Positions 38,912-48,439 are shown, numbered from the stretch's first letter. The stretch is DNA of 64,000 nt from Jannaschia sp. S6380 (GCF_023015695.1 NZ_JALKAS010000002.1:323501-387500), one strand, 5' to 3'. Notes: a model not told the origin generated them from the letters alone. Numbers and translations: made by a program.

Positions 38912-39691
38912 CTACATCTCACCACAGATCAGGTCCGCCTCGCCCCGGCGAACTTCGTCGCGCAGGTCGTCCGGATTCTCCCAGAAATTGCCCGGCGTCC
39001 AACAAGCCTTGCCTTCGACCGCCGTGCCATGGCGATTGATGCAGATCGCCCGGGGCTCGTTGCACAGGCTCGGCCCCGCGGGCGCATCGGGCCGCTCTAT
39101 CGGGGCCATCGCGCGCAGGGCATAGATCGAAACCCGCCGGTTCACCGCCCGGTTGGCCCGCGCCGTGCCGCTGGACGAGTTCACCATGTTGTCCACCAGC
39201 GGACACGCATTACCCCGCCCGTCGAAGATCAGCGTGATGTCCGAGCCGAGCACTTCGCCGCAGAAGGCATCGTCATTGTCGATGTCCCCGCGCGCGACGG
39301 TGAACGACGTGAGCCCATGGGTTTCGAGCGTCGCGGTCAGCATCTCCGCCACCGTCTCGCCGCGGACCATGGCGCGCCGGTCGTATTCGTCCGCTCCGAT
39401 CCCGCGGAAGGAGGAGGCGTGTCCGATCAGTCGCAGGCACACGAGGGGATCGGCGTCATCCTGGCTGTCGGCAACGTGTCGGGCGATGTCGCCCAGCGCG
39501 TCGCGCTGCGCCGTCGTGGTGTCCGTCTGATGCGCCGGAAAGTCGTTGATCGTCCAGGCCGGGCGCCAGGGATCGCAGACCTGCGGATTGCATTCCGCGA
39601 TGTCGCAGGCGGCCGCGGCCGGGGAGGCGAGGGCGGCGCAGCCGAGCGTCAGCGCCAGCAACGCGGGGCGGAAGTCTGTCGCACTTTTCAT
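38912..39691 (-). CDS. Exported cysteine-rich OmpA-like protein
   Basis: A 259-residue protein with a signal peptide ending near ALASPAAA and ten cysteines in the mature part, enough for five disulfides. Residues about 55-195 follow the OmpA C-terminal fold: LVCLRLIGHASSF, the helix YDRRAMVRGETVAEMLTATL, and the closing NRAVNRRVSIYA with the conserved arginine. A short cysteine-containing insertion (DDAFCGEVLGSD) interrupts it. A 60-residue cysteine-rich tail follows. It probably binds the cell wall or stays in the periplasm. It lies 34 bases downstream of the MACPF-like gene on the same strand, so a joint function is likely. Confidence 0.65.
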   Translation of the reverse strand: MKSATDFRPALLALTLGCAALASPAAAACDIAECNPQVCDPWRPAWTINDFPAHQTDTTTAQRDALGDIARHVADSQDDADPLVCLRLIGHASSFRGIGADEYDRRAMVRGETVAEMLTATLETHGLTSFTVARGDIDNDDAFCGEVLGSDITLIFDGRGNACPLVDNMVNSSSGTARANRAVNRRVSIYALRAMAPIERPDAPAGPSLCNEPRAICINRHGTAVEGKACWTPGNFWENPDDLRDEVRRGEADLICGEM

Positions 39692-39725
39692 GACGTCACC
39701 TCGTTGAAAAAGGGGGACCCGGCGG

Positions 39726-40886
39726 TCAGCCGATATTGACGAAATGCGCGAAATTGATCGCCTGGCCGGTTCCGGGGGCTTCGAACACGGGCGGACCGAT
39801 GGGGAAATCCCCCGGCGGGCGTGGCGGATTGGTCCGTATCTCCCGCCGGTCCGGAAAAACCAGGGATGGCGGCGCGATGTCCTGCGGCAGCACGCACATC
39901 GTCCGGTCCCGCGCGCAACTGTCGGCGGCCGCGGCCATCCGGTTGAGGTTCCGGTTGCACTTGTTCAGACCCTCGCGAAAGTTCTGGACGTTGAAGGGTT
40001 TGAAGGCGTTGCGGTTGCGCAGGACGAAATCAATTTCGTTGCGCAGTTCGACCTGGTTCATGAAGTCCTCGGCCAGTTCGTCGAGGAACACGCGCGCCAC
40101 CTGCTCCTGCACGAAGCTGACGTCGTCATTGGGCAGCGCCAACTGATCATAGGGCGCCATCTCGGCGGTGATCGGAACCGCCACGCCATTGCTCAGATCC
40201 TGCTCGAACAGGCTGATCTCTGTCATCAGCTGGTCGATGTTGAAGACCGGTCGGGGGGAACCGCCGACCGCCATGATGAACATCTCGATCCGGTCGGTGC
40301 TTGAGTCGAAGCTCTCGGAGAAGTCGTTGGACGAGTTGACGGAGCCGCCCAGGACATTGCCGATGCGCAGCGACACGTCGACGCCCAGTTCCTCCTGCTT
40401 CTCCTCGCTCTCCGACTCGATCCGCGCCACCGCATAGAACACGCCGCCCGATACGATCTGGCGGACGAAGTGACTGCCGAACCTCTGGTGGAATCGCTCG
40501 GATTTGGGCGGAACGAAGGCCAGCAGGTCATGCCCGTCCTGCGTCAGCCGCGCGTTGACTAGCCGCCGGGGCCGCCGCAGGACGGCGATGCGCAGAAGCA
40601 CGTTCGTGGATTTGCTCGACACCGCGACCCGTTCGCGGAAATCGACCTGCGCGCTGGCCCCGAAGCTCAGCGTCCGCACGCTCGCCCCGGCGGAAATCTC
40701 CATCGACTTCGCCAGATGGCTGGCGCTCGTCACCATGCCGAAATGGAAATCGGTGTTCAGGTTGCCGGTGCTGTCGTCGTCCACGCCGATGTCACCGATC
40801 ACGGCCGCCGACCGCAGGTCGGATGTCGCTTCGTTATAACCGATGCCCAGCATCGTGCCGACGGGGGCGTCTATCGAGAACGTCAT
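39726..40886 (-). CDS. MACPF/perforin-like protein, probable
   Basis: A 386-residue protein without a signal peptide. Residues 10-30 (TMLGIGYNEATSDLRSAAV) resemble the opening of MACPF/stonustoxin-like proteins. The hallmark of the fold, an F/Y-G-[TS]-H-[FY] followed by a double glycine, is present as RFGSHFVRQIVSGG (135-148). It is preceded by the strand region TNVLLRIAVLRRPRRLVNARL and followed by amphipathic polar stretches SESEEKQEELGVDVSLRIG and SVNSSNDFSESFDSSTDRIE, which could be the membrane-inserting helix bundles. The C-terminal 130 residues are helical, then proline-rich (from about 340). Two 60-base stretches (39961, 40021) contain only 33 and 31 G+C, far below the neighbourhood, suggesting transfer. 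Family assignment is by motif only. Confidence 0.5.
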   Translation of the reverse strand: MTFSIDAPVGTMLGIGYNEATSDLRSAAVIGDIGVDDDSTGNLNTDFHFGMVTSASHLAKSMEISAGASVRTLSFGASAQVDFRERVAVSSKSTNVLLRIAVLRRPRRLVNARLTQDGHDLLAFVPPKSERFHQRFGSHFVRQIVSGGVFYAVARIESESEEKQEELGVDVSLRIGNVLGGSVNSSNDFSESFDSSTDRIEMFIMAVGGSPRPVFNIDQLMTEISLFEQDLSNGVAVPITAEMAPYDQLALPNDDVSFVQEQVARVFLDELAEDFMNQVELRNEIDFVLRNRNAFKPFNVQNFREGLNKCNRNLNRMAAAADSCARDRTMCVLPQDIAPPSLVFPDRREIRTNPPRPPGDFPIGPPVFEAPGTGQAINFAHFVNIG

Positions 40887-41013
40887 TTGATGAACCTCAG
40901 CTGATCGTGCCGGTGTTCAGGAATAGGGCACCACAGCGCGCATCCGGGCAAGTGAGGGAAACCGTGGTTGAATCGCGCCGCAACGGGCAATTCCGGTGGG
41001 CAAGTGTCGATCG

Positions 41014-41044
41014 AAAAACCCCCGGACGATCGAACGTCCGGGGG
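41014..41044 (-). terminator. Rho-independent terminator of trxA
   Basis: Read on the minus strand, a perfect 10-bp stem CCCCCGGACG/CGTCCGGGGG with a six-base loop is followed by TTTTTC. It lies 57 bases past the trxA stop and ends the tsaE-to-trxA transcript. Confidence 0.85.
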
Positions 41045-41100
41045 GGTATCTCATTGGAATTCAGAAGGTTCGTCGATGCCGGCAGTCCGGATATCGGGCG

Positions 41101-41421
41101 TCAGACGACGCCGTCGATCCAGTCCTTCAGCGCCGATTTCGGCGCGGCGCCGATCTTCTGGTCGACCGCCTGGCCGTCCTTGAACATGAACAGCGCCGGA
41201 ATGCCGCGGACACCCATCTGCGCGGGCGCGGCGGGGTTCTCGTCGACATTGACCTTCACGATCTTGATGCGTCCGTCATACTCCGCCGAAAGTTCTTCCA
41301 GCGCCGGGCCGATCTGCTTGCAGGGTCCGCACCATTCGGCCCAGAAATCGACGACGACGGGGATGTCGGACTGCTTGACGACCTCGTCGAAGGTGGCGTC
41401 GGTGGCGGCGATGGTGGCCAT
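41101..41421 (-). CDS. trxA: Thioredoxin
   Basis: A 106-residue cytoplasmic disulfide reductase. The active site WCGPCK has C31 and C34. The cis-proline region [19 protein letters not shown] is normal. AGGAG precedes the ATG. It is the last gene of the tsaE-amgK-murU-addB-addA-trxA run, 42 bases after the addA stop, and is closed by a strong terminator. Confidence 0.96.
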   Translation of the reverse strand: MATIAATDATFDEVVKQSDIPVVVDFWAEWCGPCKQIGPALEELSAEYDGRIKIVKVNVDENPAAPAQMGVRGIPALFMFKDGQAVDQKIGAAPKSALKDWIDGVV

Positions 41422-41463
41422 TGGAAACTCTCCTGCATGTTGCGACGGGCGCGGAGTCGGAAG

Positions 41464-44400
41464 CTAGGCAGGCGGCCCGGCCGGGTCAATGGCGGCCCAG
41501 GCCCCGGTCACCAGATCGTGCGGCAGATCCATCAGCAGGGGCGCCTTGGTCCACAGGATCGCCGTGCGGACGGTGCGGTCGGGCCAGATGGTTTCTGCGG
41601 CGCGGCGATAGGCGCCCATCTGCGCCAGGATGCCGGACGGCGTGCGGGCCGGGTCGTCGGGGATCGCGACGTTGGACTTGAAATCGACGATCGTGACCGT
41701 GTCGCCGTCCAAAAGGACGCGGTCGATCGTGCCGACGATGGCGGGCCGGACGCCTTCGGCGGGCAGGGCGAAGGGCAGCTCGGCCAGTGTGCCGGGGGCG
41801 AAGACATGCGCGAATTCGGGCGCCAGAAGCACGGATCGCGCCTCGGCCAGCAGGGCGGGGATCTCGGCCTCGTGTATTGCATCGGCGTATCGGCGCAGGA
41901 GGTCGGGGGCCGCGCGCGCCCAGTCCGTCGGATCGAGACCCGGCAAATGTTCCAGCAAGGCGTGGATCGCGGTTCCATGGCGCCGTGCCGCCTCGCCGTC
42001 CCGGTCGCCCTCGCCCGGTAGGGTCTTGGGGCCGGGCAGGGTCGACGGGGCCAGGCGCCGGGCCGCGCGGGCCGGCGGCGGGGCCGGACGCTCATGCCAG
42101 TCGAAGGCCGGCGGCGGCGCGACGGCGCCGGGTGCGACGCGGGCTCCGGGCGACCAGTTGCCCAATTCCAGGCGCAACCCCGTGCCACAGTCGAACTCAT
42201 GCGGACGTGCGCCGCAGGCCTGCATCCCGGCCTCGACCATGCCGTGCCAGCTGTCGCGCGGGTCCTCGCCGGTCGTGCCCGCCGCGCCGACGATCAACCA
42301 GTTCTCCGCCCGCGTCAGCCCAACATAGAGGAGACGGTCGCGTTCCTCCGCCTCGGCCTGCCGGGCCCGTTCGTCGGCGGCGTGAAGGGCAGGCGACCAG
42401 CCGGCCTTGGGCGCGGCCCAGACATGGGGACCGTCGGGCAGGCGGAACACGCCAGAAAGGGCGCGCGCGCGGCGCGTCATCGTCTCGGGCAGGATCACGA
42501 CGGGCGCCTCCAGTCCCTTGGCGCCATGCACCGTCATCACCCGGATCGACCCCTTTCCGCCCTGGCGCTTGACCTCGACATCGGCCGAGGCCAGCCAGCC
42601 CAGGAACCCCGTCAGGCTGGGGACCTCCAGCTGTTCGTAGGCCAGCGCCTGCGCCAGCAGCGCGTCGATCGCCTCCGCCGCCTCGGCGCCCAGCCGCGCC
42701 AGCAGCCGGCGACGACCGTCATGGACCACGAGGATCCGCTGCAACAACTCGTAGGGACGTTCGAAATCGGCATGGGCCAGCAGATCGGCAAGCATCGCCT
42801 GGGTGTCAGGGTCGCTCCCCCGCATGCGCAGCGCGTCCCAAAGCCGCCCCTCGCGCTTGTGCGCCAGCGCGAACAGGCCGGCCTCGTCGGTCGCGCCCAG
42901 CGGCGAGCGCAGAACCGTCGCCAGCGACAGGTCGTCGGCCGGCGTCGCCACCCAGGTCAGCGTGGCGATCAAATCGCGGACGGCCATGTCGTCGGACAGG
43001 CGCAGCCTGTCGGCGCCGGCCAGGTCCAGCCCGCGTGCCTTGCAGGCGCGGACGATGTGATGAAACAGGTCGCGCCGCCGCTGCAACAGGATCAGGATGT
43101 CGCCGGCCTCGACCGCGCGCCGGTCGGTGCCGCGCCCGACGGGGACCCGATCCGCAATCATCCGCTCGATCGCGGTGGCGATATGGCCGGCCAGGGCGAC
43201 ATTCGCGTCCTTCCGGCCCCGCCGGTCGACCGGATCGTACCATCGCCGGTCCTGCACGTCCTCCTTTTCGGTCTCGAGCGCGGGCCAGAGGTCGATACGG
43301 CCCGGCATCCTGTCCTGGAACGCGATGTGGCGCGGCGGCGGGCCCAGCCCGCTGTCGTCGACGAAAACGGCGTCGACCAGATCGAGGATCACCGGGGAGG
43401 AGCGGAACGAATGCCGCAACTCCCGCTCCGCCATCGGGGCGGGGCCGGGCGCGAACAACTCCGTCAGCCGGTCGCGCATGCGGTCGAAGGCGGCGAGGTC
43501 CGCGCCCTGGAATGCATAGATCGACTGCTTCCGGTCGCCCACGACGAAGGCGGTGCGGCGGATGTCGGGCCGCGCACCCGCGCCGGCCGCGAACTCGGCC
43601 AGCAGGCTGACGATCACCTGCCATTGGTCGGGCGCGGTGTCCTGCGCCTCGTCCACCAGAATGTGGTCGATCCCGCCGTCGAGCTTGAACAGCACCCATT
43701 GCGCGAGGCTCGAGCTCGACAGCAGGTGTCGCGTCCGCGCGATCTGGTCGTCGAAATCGAGCCACCCGCGCGCCCGCTTTCGGGTCTCGACCCGTTCGAC
43801 GAATTCGGGGGCGAAGGCATGCAGGACGAGGGTCTGCTCCAGCGTCTCGAAGGCACCGATCCGGGCGATGCCATCCTCGGCACGTGCAATCAACGCCTCG
43901 AACGTCTCGACCAGGGGGCCATGCGTCCCCTCCCGGACCGCCTTGGGCCAGTTGCCGGTCTTGCGGGGTGTGCCCGATGCCGTCAGGCACGCCTTGCACA
44001 TCGCGGCGAAGCGATCGGCCGGATGGGCCCCGCGCCCGGGCGCCAGCGTGGCGGCGGCCTGGGCCAGCGCCTTGCCCGGTGCCCCGGCCGCATCGTCCAG
44101 GAACGCGTCGATCAGCGCCGCGGCCTCGGGCCCGGCCACGTCCGCCAGAACGGCGGCCGGATCGGCGTCGCGAATGCCCAGTGCGGCGCGCAGTTCCGCC
44201 TCGTCCGGCGGCGGGGCGCCGTCGCGCATCCGGCCGACGGCGGACAGGAACGCGGCCGGTTCGGTGTCCGACAAGCGCGCGCCCACCGCATCCACCAGGC
44301 CGCGCGTCGCGGGGTCGTCGCCCATCTTGTCGAGAACCTCGGCATGCAGGCGTGCCGTGGCGGTCTCGTCCATCTCGGCGAAGGCGGGAGTCACGCCGGC

Positions 44401-44826
44401 CTCCAGCGGGAAGCGCCGCAGCAGCGAGGCGCAGAAGGCGTGGATCGTCTGGATCTTCAGGCCGCCCGGCGTCTCGATCGCGCGGGCGAAAAGGGTGCGC
44501 GCATGCCGCAGCCGGTCCGAGGGGATCGTTCCGCGCCCCGCCCCCAGGCGGGTGATCTGGTCGCGGAGTTCGTCGTCGGACAGCATCGCCCAATCGCCCA
44601 GCCTGGCGAAGAGCCGATTCTGCATCTCGCCCGCCGCGGCCTTGGTGTAGGTCAGGCACAGGATCCGCTCGGGCGGCGTTCCTTCGAGCAGGAGCCATGC
44701 GACGCGGTCGGTCAGCACCCGCGTCTTGCCCGACCCGGCATTCGCCGACAGCCAGACCGAGCCCGAGGGATCGGCGGCCGCGATCTGCGCCCGGGTCGCG
44801 GCGTCGGGGGTGAAATCGGTCGTCAT
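41464..44826 (-). CDS. addA: Double-strand break repair helicase-nuclease AddA
   Basis: A 1120-residue UvrD-like helicase with a C-terminal nuclease, the partner of AddB in processing DNA ends for RecA. Walker A is ANAGSGKT (28-35). Other helicase motifs are DHILVDEAQDTAPDQWQ, GDRKQSIYAFQGAD, VMTVHGAKGLEAPVVILPE and LLYVGLTRAENWL. The RecB-like nuclease carries VTIVDFKSN near the C-terminus. The start overlaps the addB stop (ATGA). The length fits the alphaproteobacterial AddA family. Confidence 0.97.
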   Translation of the reverse strand: MTTDFTPDAATRAQIAAADPSGSVWLSANAGSGKTRVLTDRVAWLLLEGTPPERILCLTYTKAAAGEMQNRLFARLGDWAMLSDDELRDQITRLGAGRGTIPSDRLRHARTLFARAIETPGGLKIQTIHAFCASLLRRFPLEAGVTPAFAEMDETATARLHAEVLDKMGDDPATRGLVDAVGARLSDTEPAAFLSAVGRMRDGAPPPDEAELRAALGIRDADPAAVLADVAGPEAAALIDAFLDDAAGAPGKALAQAAATLAPGRGAHPADRFAAMCKACLTASGTPRKTGNWPKAVREGTHGPLVETFEALIARAEDGIARIGAFETLEQTLVLHAFAPEFVERVETRKRARGWLDFDDQIARTRHLLSSSSLAQWVLFKLDGGIDHILVDEAQDTAPDQWQVIVSLLAEFAAGAGARPDIRRTAFVVGDRKQSIYAFQGADLAAFDRMRDRLTELFAPGPAPMAERELRHSFRSSPVILDLVDAVFVDDSGLGPPPRHIAFQDRMPGRIDLWPALETEKEDVQDRRWYDPVDRRGRKDANVALAGHIATAIERMIADRVPVGRGTDRRAVEAGDILILLQRRRDLFHHIVRACKARGLDLAGADRLRLSDDMAVRDLIATLTWVATPADDLSLATVLRSPLGATDEAGLFALAHKREGRLWDALRMRGSDPDTQAMLADLLAHADFERPYELLQRILVVHDGRRRLLARLGAEAAEAIDALLAQALAYEQLEVPSLTGFLGWLASADVEVKRQGGKGSIRVMTVHGAKGLEAPVVILPETMTRRARALSGVFRLPDGPHVWAAPKAGWSPALHAADERARQAEAEERDRLLYVGLTRAENWLIVGAAGTTGEDPRDSWHGMVEAGMQACGARPHEFDCGTGLRLELGNWSPGARVAPGAVAPPPAFDWHERPAPPPARAARRLAPSTLPGPKTLPGEGDRDGEAARRHGTAIHALLEHLPGLDPTDWARAAPDLLRRYADAIHEAEIPALLAEARSVLLAPEFAHVFAPGTLAELPFALPAEGVRPAIVGTIDRVLLDGDTVTIVDFKSNVAIPDDPARTPSGILAQMGAYRRAAETIWPDRTVRTAILWTKAPLLMDLPHDLVTGAWAAIDPAGPPA

Positions 44827-47768
44827 GACCGCGCCAGCGGAATGCGGATGGCGGGGATCGTGTCATCCCATTCCCCGAAGCGCGACAGCTGGTCGTAGTC
44901 GCTGGCATAGGCCAGAAGGTCCGGCGCGAGCCGTGCGACGAAAGGGGCCCCGTCGGCATAGTGCGCCATCAGTTCGATCAGGCCGGTGCGGGTGGCGTTG
45001 ATCAGGTCTGGGCCGAAATCCTTGGGCGCCATCTCGGCGTAGCGGTTGCCGACCTGCAGATAGGCCACTTCGCGCACCTCGCGGAAGGGCAGGTCGGGGA
45101 AGGCGCCTTCCACCACCATCATCGCTTCCAGCAGAAGCTGCTTGGCATAGTGCTTCTGCTGCGCCTCCGAGGGTGGTGGGCCGGACTTGTAGTCGTAGAT
45201 CGCGACCCCGTCGTCGCGCAGGTCCATCCTGTCGGCGCGGGCGGTCAGCGTGAACGGCGGTCGCGCGAAGGCAAGGCGGCCGGTCCCCTCGATTAGCAGC
45301 GGGGTGCCGCGGGCGCGCCGTGCCGCCTCCGCCACTAGGAAATCGGGGATGACGCGCCCGAACCGACCGAGCCAGAGGCGCCGCGCCCCGGGCCAGGGTG
45401 CCCCGTCCTCCAGCGCGCGCTCGAAGGCGGCGCGCAGGCGTTCGGCCGCATCGTTGGGCAGCGGGCCGGGGGTGGCGCGGGTGAACCGCTCCATGGCGTC
45501 GTGCACGGCCGATCCGCGCACCCGCCCGTCCGGTCCCTGGCGCAGCGGGGGCATCGCCCGCAGCCCGAGGATGTCGCGCGCATAGATCGCATAGGGGTCG
45601 CGGATCAGCGTCTCGACCCCGGTGACGGAAATGCGGTCCAGGGCGACACCGGCCGGGGGAACCGGTCCGGGCCGGACGGCCGCCCGGGTCGGATGGCGAT
45701 CATCGGGCATGTCGAGCCGGGCGGCAGTCGCAAGCCAGGCACGGCCGCGGTCGCGCATGTCGCGCAGGGCCGCTTGGCCGCGCGGACCTATCCCGCCCAG
45801 CAGTCCTTCGATCCGGTTGAGCCAGCGCGACGGGACGGTTTCTGCTTCGGTCCCGCGCAGGGACCGGCTGAGCCAGATTTCCGGCGCTGAGACGGCCTGC
45901 TGGAAGTCATGCGCCGACAGGCCGACCCGGCGTTCGGGCAGCCGCAGCCCGCAGGCGGCGCGCATGGCCCGATTGAGCCATGGATCGGGGGCGGGCTGAC
46001 CGGGCCAGACGTCGTCGTTCAGCCCGCCGAGGATCACCAGATCGGCATGCCGCGCCCGCGCCTCGATCGCGCCCCAGATCATGACGTCGGGATTGCTGGC
46101 ATGGGTGTCGCGAACCTCCTCGGAAGATAGCAGCCCCTGAAGGATACGCGCGAACTCGCGCGCATCCAGCGCCGCATCGCCGCGTTCGGGTGCGTTGGCG
46201 ATCAGGTCCCTCACGATCCGGTGCACGGCCCGGCCCGCGTCGCCATCCCAGAGCGGCCCCGGCACCGCCGTCCGGCCGCCTGCCAGATATTCCACGAGGT
46301 TCAGATGCCGGGTCGCATGTTCGGCCAGGGTGGCCGTCGGCGGGTCGGCGGCGAGCCGGTCCAGCAGACCGCAAAGCCATTCGGACCAGTCGTCCGGTGT
46401 CAGTGCGGTGCTCGGGTCGTCGACCCATGCCATGACCGCCTCGGCGGTCGGAAAGGGCAACGGCTCCCGGCGGAGCAACCCGACTTCGAGCGCGCGTGCG
46501 TGGGCGAGGTGGTCCGCCCGGTCGCCGCCCGAATGCGTCAGCGGATGTTCCAGAAGGATCGACAGCGCCTCCGCCTCCGGTCGCCTGCCGCGCATCTGCG
46601 CGACGTGCAGCATCAACCGGCCCGGCGCCGACTGGTTGAGCGGACGGCCGGCGGAATCGTCGGGCACGATTCCCCATCGGCCGAGCTGCGCGCCGACTTG
46701 GCGGGCAAGCGTCCGGTCGGGCGTGATGAGAGCGGACCTGACCCCGCGGTGAAGCGCGTCGCGCAGGCCGCAGGCGATTGCTGCGGCCTCGGCACCGGGC
46801 GAGGGCGCCTCCAGAAGGGTGATGGAGGCGCAGGCCTCCTCGAGGCCGTCCAGTGCGGGGCCTTCCTCGCGCCAGGCATCCGTCGCCGGGGCCGGGCGCA
46901 GCGCCAGCGAGACGAGCCGATTGCGGTCGGGCGCCACCGGCGGGGTGTCTTCCCAGCGCGGCACCTCGGCACGTGTAACACCGCGCGTGGCAAGCAGGGC
47001 GGCCAGGCGGAATTGCGGATGGTCCTGCCGCCCGGGCCCATCGCCGGCGACCAGATCCTGCCAGGCCGGTTCCGGCATGTCCGTGTCGAGACCCGGCAGC
47101 ACGACCGCCCCCTGGGGAAGATCGAGGACCGCTTCGATCAGGCGGCGTGTGGGGGCCCGGGACGCCGTGGAACCGGCGACGATCACGGGATCCGCGGGCG
47201 GTGTTTGGCCCCAGTGCGTCAGGAGCGTCTGCAGGGCCAGCGCGTTTTCACCGGCCGGTGTCAGGTCGCCTGCGCCGTCCAGCCAGTCGGTCGCGATCCG
47301 CAGGAACTGTCGGCTCTGCTCCCAATGCCGGGACAGGTCGCCCACGTCGATGCAGTCGAGCCCGTCGGAGGACAGTCCCTCCTCCTCCATCTCGGCCAGC
47401 AGGTCGGCCAGGCTTCCGGCCAGGTCGAAGGCGGCCGCGACCGGCGACAGATCCGGCGCCGCGCGAAGGAGTGTCGCCACCAGCCGCGTCAACCGCAGAC
47501 GCAGCGCGAGCGGGCCCACGGTCGCGCCTGGCGCGGCCCCGGGCGGCAGCAGCGAAGCAAGATCGGAGACGAGCCGGATCCGCGGCAGAAGCGTCGGTCC
47601 TCCGGCCATGAGCGCCGCCTCCACACGCCGTGCGAGACGCGTCGTGTTCACCAGAAGCGTGACGCGCGCCATCGCCTCGGGCGGATGATCCCGCAGGCGC
47701 GCGCGCAGGCCCGCGGCGAGGCTGTGGCTGAAATCGACGCCAAGGGGTTCGCCATAGAGGCCCCGCAT
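44823..47768 (-). CDS. addB: Double-strand break repair protein AddB (alphaproteobacterial type)
   Basis: A 981-residue partner of AddA: an inactive helicase-like body that scans for recombination hotspots, plus a PD-(D/E)XK nuclease (GVAIYDYKSGPP near residue 870). The four iron-sulfur cysteines of Bacillus AddB are not seen: the segment that usually starts with a cysteine is RDPYAIYARDILGL here. The alphaproteobacterial family is known to be distinct. The start at 47768 (MRGLYGEPLGVDFSHSLAAGL) shares one base with the murU stop (TGATG), so translation is coupled. Confidence 0.93.
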   Translation of the reverse strand: MRGLYGEPLGVDFSHSLAAGLRARLRDHPPEAMARVTLLVNTTRLARRVEAALMAGGPTLLPRIRLVSDLASLLPPGAAPGATVGPLALRLRLTRLVATLLRAAPDLSPVAAAFDLAGSLADLLAEMEEEGLSSDGLDCIDVGDLSRHWEQSRQFLRIATDWLDGAGDLTPAGENALALQTLLTHWGQTPPADPVIVAGSTASRAPTRRLIEAVLDLPQGAVVLPGLDTDMPEPAWQDLVAGDGPGRQDHPQFRLAALLATRGVTRAEVPRWEDTPPVAPDRNRLVSLALRPAPATDAWREEGPALDGLEEACASITLLEAPSPGAEAAAIACGLRDALHRGVRSALITPDRTLARQVGAQLGRWGIVPDDSAGRPLNQSAPGRLMLHVAQMRGRRPEAEALSILLEHPLTHSGGDRADHLAHARALEVGLLRREPLPFPTAEAVMAWVDDPSTALTPDDWSEWLCGLLDRLAADPPTATLAEHATRHLNLVEYLAGGRTAVPGPLWDGDAGRAVHRIVRDLIANAPERGDAALDAREFARILQGLLSSEEVRDTHASNPDVMIWGAIEARARHADLVILGGLNDDVWPGQPAPDPWLNRAMRAACGLRLPERRVGLSAHDFQQAVSAPEIWLSRSLRGTEAETVPSRWLNRIEGLLGGIGPRGQAALRDMRDRGRAWLATAARLDMPDDRHPTRAAVRPGPVPPAGVALDRISVTGVETLIRDPYAIYARDILGLRAMPPLRQGPDGRVRGSAVHDAMERFTRATPGPLPNDAAERLRAAFERALEDGAPWPGARRLWLGRFGRVIPDFLVAEAARRARGTPLLIEGTGRLAFARPPFTLTARADRMDLRDDGVAIYDYKSGPPPSEAQQKHYAKQLLLEAMMVVEGAFPDLPFREVREVAYLQVGNRYAEMAPKDFGPDLINATRTGLIELMAHYADGAPFVARLAPDLLAYASDYDQLSRFGEWDDTIPAIRIPLARS

Positions 47769-48439
47769 CAGGCGTATGCGGCCAGCATCGCCTCGGCCGG
47801 GGCGATGGCGCCGGGCGCGCCGACATCGGCCCAGCGACCCGGATGCTCGACACCGAAGAGCGTGCCCGCCGCCAGCATCGGCGTCCAGATGCGCCAGAGC
47901 GAGAAAACATCTTCGGTGATGCCCCCCAGAAGGTCGGTCTTGACGATGCCGGCGCCGGTATAGGTCATCCGGCACGCCCCCCGGCTGAGCCTGCCGTCCG
48001 GGCCGAGGGTGAAATCGTCGCCCGCCTTTCCGGTGACGCGGTGTTTCGGCACCATCAGCAGAAGCCCGTCCATCCGCGCGGGATCCCACGCGGCCGTGAG
48101 CGTGTCGCAAGCGCGCGGGCCCGTCCAGGCTGCATCGGCGTTCATCGTCAGGACCGGTCCGGCCCCCAGCGCCGGAAGGGCATTGCGAAGACCGCCGCCC
48201 GTTTCCAGCAGCGTCGGCGTCTCGCGCAGGATCGCCACGTCGCGACCGTGCAGATGCGCGATCAGCCGGTCCGCGAAGTGATGCGCGTTGACCGCGACGG
48301 GCGCGCAGGTCGCGACCTGGTCCAGCGCATGATCGATCAGGGGGCGGCCGGCCACGCGGACCATCGCCTTCGGTCGATCATCCGTCAGCGGACGCATCCG
48401 CGTGCCGCGACCGGCCGCGAAGACCATCGCCGACGTCAC
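47768..48439 (-). CDS. murU: N-acetylmuramate alpha-1-phosphate uridylyltransferase-type protein
   Basis: A 223-residue nucleotidyltransferase with the sugar-nucleotide signature AMVFAAGRGTRMRPLTDDRPKAM at its very start and the catalytic NADAAW. Next to amgK this arrangement is the recycling route described in Pseudomonas and Caulobacter: AmgK phosphorylates N-acetylmuramate at C1 and MurU turns it into UDP-MurNAc, bypassing de novo MurA/MurB synthesis. The GTG at 48439 overlaps the amgK stop (GTGA). Confidence 0.87.
   Translation of the reverse strand: MTSAMVFAAGRGTRMRPLTDDRPKAMVRVAGRPLIDHALDQVATCAPVAVNAHHFADRLIAHLHGRDVAILRETPTLLETGGGLRNALPALGAGPVLTMNADAAWTGPRACDTLTAAWDPARMDGLLLMVPKHRVTGKAGDDFTLGPDGRLSRGACRMTYTGAGIVKTDLLGGITEDVFSLWRIWTPMLAAGTLFGVEHPGRWADVGAPGAIAPAEAMLAAYA

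Noticed and set aside
39726..40886. MACPF-like protein as the substrate of the nearby type I exporter
   Set aside because: It has no RTX repeats and a proline-rich C-terminus unlike known signals, and amtB, glnK and PBP1A lie between. The idea cannot be supported from sequence.
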